Shown here one piece after another: positions 61,075 to 64,000 of a DNA stretch of 64,000 bases. The notes under the pieces are model-generated. The model saw only the letters and a list, made by a program, of their open reading frames with translations. It did no database searches and was not told where the DNA came from. Position 1 is the stretch's first letter. Every line of letters starts with the position of its first letter. The position numbers and the translations under genes were made by a program. This stretch comes from an uncultured Clostridia bacterium. GTDB lineage: Bacteria; Bacillota; Clostridia; Oscillospirales; Ruminococcaceae. Location: the NCBI GenBank assembly GCA_947625915.1, contig CANQPX010000007.1, positions 1 through 64,000 on the forward strand, read 5' to 3'.

Positions 61075-61464
61075 CTAAGTCCTTGTAGTGCGCTTGTATT
61101 GGTTGTTAAAATTCATCATAGCCGTTCCGAGAACGTCCTTATCGAGAACGATCTGTATAGGCTTGTTTAATTCTTCGATCAAGCGGTTTATTTCGCTGCC
61201 GGAATAAGAGGGGATATCCTGCCGATCGTATGACGGAGAAACGGTTACAGGCTGTGCATAAACAGCAGGCGGAGAAGTATATGCTTCGGAATTTACTGCG
61301 GATAAAATTTCAGCAGTTATGTTTTCGTTTTTTACAAGTTCTGATATCAATGGATAATTTTCGTTTATTTCGGAAATTATTCCGGATAATTCATTTGCGT
61401 TATGATCGCTTTCTACAGCTTTCATAATTGCTTTTCTGATATTATTTTTTATCATCACTTTCAT
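61075..61464 (-). CDS. Short protein at the tape-measure position; C-terminus resembles tape-measure C-termini
   Basis: ...LIEELNKPIQIVLDKDVLGTAMMNFNNQYKRTTRT, directly after Gp15. Confidence 0.55.
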   Translation of the reverse strand: MKVMIKNNIRKAIMKAVESDHNANELSGIISEINENYPLISELVKNENITAEILSAVNSEAYTSPPAVYAQPVTVSPSYDRQDIPSYSGSEINRLIEELNKPIQIVLDKDVLGTAMMNFNNQYKRTTRT

Positions 61465-61478
61465 TCCTTTCGTAAAAT

Positions 61479-62102
61479 TTATTTTTTGGAAGCTTGTTCT
61501 TTTACCTCCTTGAAACGCTTTTGCAGACGCATTTTCATGGCTTGTTCACGTTCTTTCACATTTGCAAATTTATGTGTGTTTTGCGATCCGAGCGAAAAAT
61601 ATTCCTGCAATTTTTTTAACCGCGCCCGTTCGTCCTTGTTTTTAATTTTGGAAATATCGGTGCAGCGGTACTGCATTATTTTCACAAATTCTGTCGCATC
61701 GGTAAGCCCGAGGAATTTTGCACGAAATTCCCACCAATGCATTTTTGAATTTACAAGATCGTCGCCGTACTGTTGTGCAAATGCTGCGTAAATGTAATTT
61801 GCATCTTCTTTATAATCGTAACAACGTTTTTGCGGAAAAAAACCGCCTGTTTTTGGCTTTTTTCCGCAGCGGTAATAATTCAGCAGACCTTTTATAATTT
61901 CTTCGATATCTGCTTTCGGGATCTTAATAAAAAGCTTTGAGATCGTCTCCGCAATTATTTTAGCAAAAGCATTTTTATCGGAAATATCAACGCTGCAAAT
62001 TTTTGTTTCAAATTCCGTCATTATCCGAAAATCGGTATTGACGGGATATTCTGCCCCGCCTATTTTAATAGAACGGGGCAGTTTTTCCGTTAAATTTATC
62101 AT
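61479..62102 (-). CDS. Bacteriophage Gp15 family protein
   Basis: INLTEKLPRSIKIGGAEYPVNTDFRIMTEFE; MHWWEFRAKFLGL. Confidence 0.88.
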   Translation of the reverse strand: MINLTEKLPRSIKIGGAEYPVNTDFRIMTEFETKICSVDISDKNAFAKIIAETISKLFIKIPKADIEEIIKGLLNYYRCGKKPKTGGFFPQKRCYDYKEDANYIYAAFAQQYGDDLVNSKMHWWEFRAKFLGLTDATEFVKIMQYRCTDISKIKNKDERARLKKLQEYFSLGSQNTHKFANVKEREQAMKMRLQKRFKEVKEQASKK

Positions 62103-62608
62103 ACTGCTTCACTCGCCTGATATGTGTATTCTTCCGGAGCATCTCCCGATTTGAGAAGATCGATATTTATTGCTGCATTTTCTCCCGCATCGCCGCTGCC
62201 GTCTGAATTTACCGCAACGGTAGCTTTGCCTTTTTCGCCTTTGCCGGTGAGCATATTGAAGAATACATAATTTACTATCGCAGCCTGTCCTGTGCCGTAT
62301 TTTACGCGGTGTGAAAGCATAAAATCCTGTGCGTCGTCGCCGATATACATATCGCCGGTTATTTTGAATTTTCTTTGAGTACCTGTTTTGGTACTTGATC
62401 TTCCTGCTCTGATGTATTGATTTTCTTTTGTTTCGGAATTAAGCGTCGGGTCAATTCCCGCAATTCCTGATTGTACAACGGAATAATCGTCTGTTTCGGC
62501 GTCCTGTGAAACGCTTGTATCGATGGCAAGCAGCATATCGTCGGCTGTTACAAAGCCTGCATATTCTGCGCTCGGGGTAATATTTTTCATAAGTTCTGAT
62601 AATTTCAT
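62099..62608 (-). CDS. Phage tail tube/major tail protein
   Basis: Position before Gp15; GRSSTKTGTQRKFKITGDMYIGDDAQDFML. Confidence 0.8.
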   Translation of the reverse strand: MKLSELMKNITPSAEYAGFVTADDMLLAIDTSVSQDAETDDYSVVQSGIAGIDPTLNSETKENQYIRAGRSSTKTGTQRKFKITGDMYIGDDAQDFMLSHRVKYGTGQAAIVNYVFFNMLTGKGEKGKATVAVNSDGSGDAGENAAINIDLLKSGDAPEEYTYQASEAV

Positions 62609-63030
62609 AATATATTTCCTTTCATGTTTTTTATTAAATATTTAATTGTGATCTTACATGAATAAAGCCATTCGCCGCTGTCGCTGACGCTTTTTAAAAC
62701 AGGCATTTCCGAAACGGAGACTGAACGTATCTCACACTCATTTCCCGAGGAAATTTCCCTTATATCCGCTTTCTGAAGCGTGCTGCAAATTTCATGCAAA
62801 CGCGACGCCGCGGCAAATTGGTCTTTATTTTTTATCAGTATTTCAAGCTCTGTTTCATATACGATCGAGCCGTCAAGATACTGTTTTGAAGTTTTTCCGC
62901 CTGCAAAAGATACTGCCGTATCTTCTGCTGCGGCAGGAAGCCCGATCCTGTTTATTTTTGCGATATCGGAAATGTTTTCTATTATTTCCGTTTGTACTGA
63001 AACGGCAGCCCGACTGTTTTGTGCAGGCAT
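62605..63030 (-). CDS. Phage minor capsid/tail terminator-like protein
   Basis: Gene order and length. Confidence 0.65.
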   Translation of the reverse strand: MPAQNSRAAVSVQTEIIENISDIAKINRIGLPAAAEDTAVSFAGGKTSKQYLDGSIVYETELEILIKNKDQFAAASRLHEICSTLQKADIREISSGNECEIRSVSVSEMPVLKSVSDSGEWLYSCKITIKYLIKNMKGNIL

Positions 63031-63066
63031 ATTATCACCTTCTTTTTCGGTTTATTTATTGATCTT

Positions 63067-63438
63067 TTACACCAATCCCACTTCATAATGGTGTATTTTT
63101 TCACTGTCTGCATAAAGCGGTTCGATCGTTTTTACGGTAAATCTTTTTCCGCCGAATTTTATTTGCTGTATATTAACGGTCTTGCCGTTCAGGATATCGC
63201 TTTTAAGTGCAAATTTTGCATCTTTCGGGGAACTGTTTTTGCAGTCAAAAAACAATGTTGCCGCAAGTTCATGATCTGTCCCGTAATTATCGGTACTGCT
63301 TTTTTCGGAATATTCTATCCTTACATTTCTGAGGAAAATTTTTTCTTCTTCTGCAGAATTTCCCCATTTATCGGGATCAAATTTTGTGATCAATTCCGCC
63401 GAATGGATAAGTAATTTTTTAGGTATCTGACTTATCAT
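63067..63438 (-). CDS. Phage putative minor capsid protein
   Basis: IPKKLLIHSAELITKF...FLRNVRIEYSEK. Confidence 0.75.
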   Translation of the reverse strand: MISQIPKKLLIHSAELITKFDPDKWGNSAEEEKIFLRNVRIEYSEKSSTDNYGTDHELAATLFFDCKNSSPKDAKFALKSDILNGKTVNIQQIKFGGKRFTVKTIEPLYADSEKIHHYEVGLV

Positions 63439-63854
63439 TTCACATCAACTCCGCGATATAAAACTCCTATTGCTTCAAGATATGCAAGCGTATCCGAAGA
63501 GACTTTTCCTGAAGATCCCGCTGTTATTCCGACGGTTGAAGAATTGCCGGAACTGTTTTTGTTCATGCTGAATTTACCTATGGAAAATCCCGCGCCGGAA
63601 GAAATATTTCCGCCTGCAAAGCTTTCTATCCCGCCGTTCATTTCCATAAATTCGGCTTGCGCGCAAACGGCTTTTTTAATATTTTCCTGCATAAAGTAAG
63701 GAAGTTTTTCGATATCGTCAAGAGTGTAAATGCAATTTTGTCTGACGATATCCGAAGCGCGTTCAAGAATTGTTTTCAGGTCGTCATCTTCGATCTTAAC
63801 GCCCTTATAAATATTGTTATAATAATCTTCGTCAACAAGCGGCAAATTTTTCAC
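63435..63854 (-). CDS. Phage head-tail connector-like protein
   Basis: LPLVDEDYYNNIYKGVKI...ASDIVRQNC; gene order. Confidence 0.7.
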   Translation of the reverse strand: MKNLPLVDEDYYNNIYKGVKIEDDDLKTILERASDIVRQNCIYTLDDIEKLPYFMQENIKKAVCAQAEFMEMNGGIESFAGGNISSGAGFSIGKFSMNKNSSGNSSTVGITAGSSGKVSSDTLAYLEAIGVLYRGVDVK

Positions 63855-64000
63855 CTCTTTCTTAAAAATAAAAAAGGCGCAAAGCCTTTAAACAGACTTT
63901 ACACCTTTAAGAATATATGATTTTTGTTTACTGCTGATCGTCCTGAGATACAGTAGGATTTGCTGCCGTTTCAATATACTTGATAATTTCAATTATTTTT

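Larger units (their letters stand above)
57010..64000 (-). mobile_element. Structural/lysis end of a siphovirus-like prophage (continues past the window)
   Basis: Connector, minor capsid, tail tube, Gp15, tail, GH25 lysozyme and holin genes in phage order. Confidence 0.9.

Overview
Window of a low-to-mid GC spore-forming Firmicute (Ruminococcus/Clostridia-like judged from gene content, not from a database). Most of it is ordinary chromosome: der-plsY-gpsA; the full spoIIIAA-AH operon; nusB/xseAB/ispA/dxs/tlyA/nadK/argR/recN; cdaA-cdaR; an alpha/beta SASP gene; asd/dapA/dapB with a lysine riboswitch; tgt-queA; a topoisomerase IV/gyrase-like pair; prmA. The last ~7 kb is the structural/lysis end of a prophage on the minus strand. 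Accessory features that stand out: (1) a barnase-like lipoprotein RNase directly followed by a barstar-like domain that is continuous in frame with the N-terminus of QueA; (2) a prfB-like GGAGG..CTT TAG C site joining two phage tail genes in the +1 frame; (3) two ~1 kb non-coding elements with long imperfect inverted arms, one inside the spoIIIA operon, plus a partial copy at the window start; (4) two dynamin-like GTPases flanking an M48-like protein whose HExxH is CECGH; (5) a 129-aa gene where the tail tape measure should be; (6) three small toxin-antitoxin modules, one lying between the asd and dapA-dapB segments. All calls come from reading the sequence and the supplied ORF track; no searches or alignments were run.
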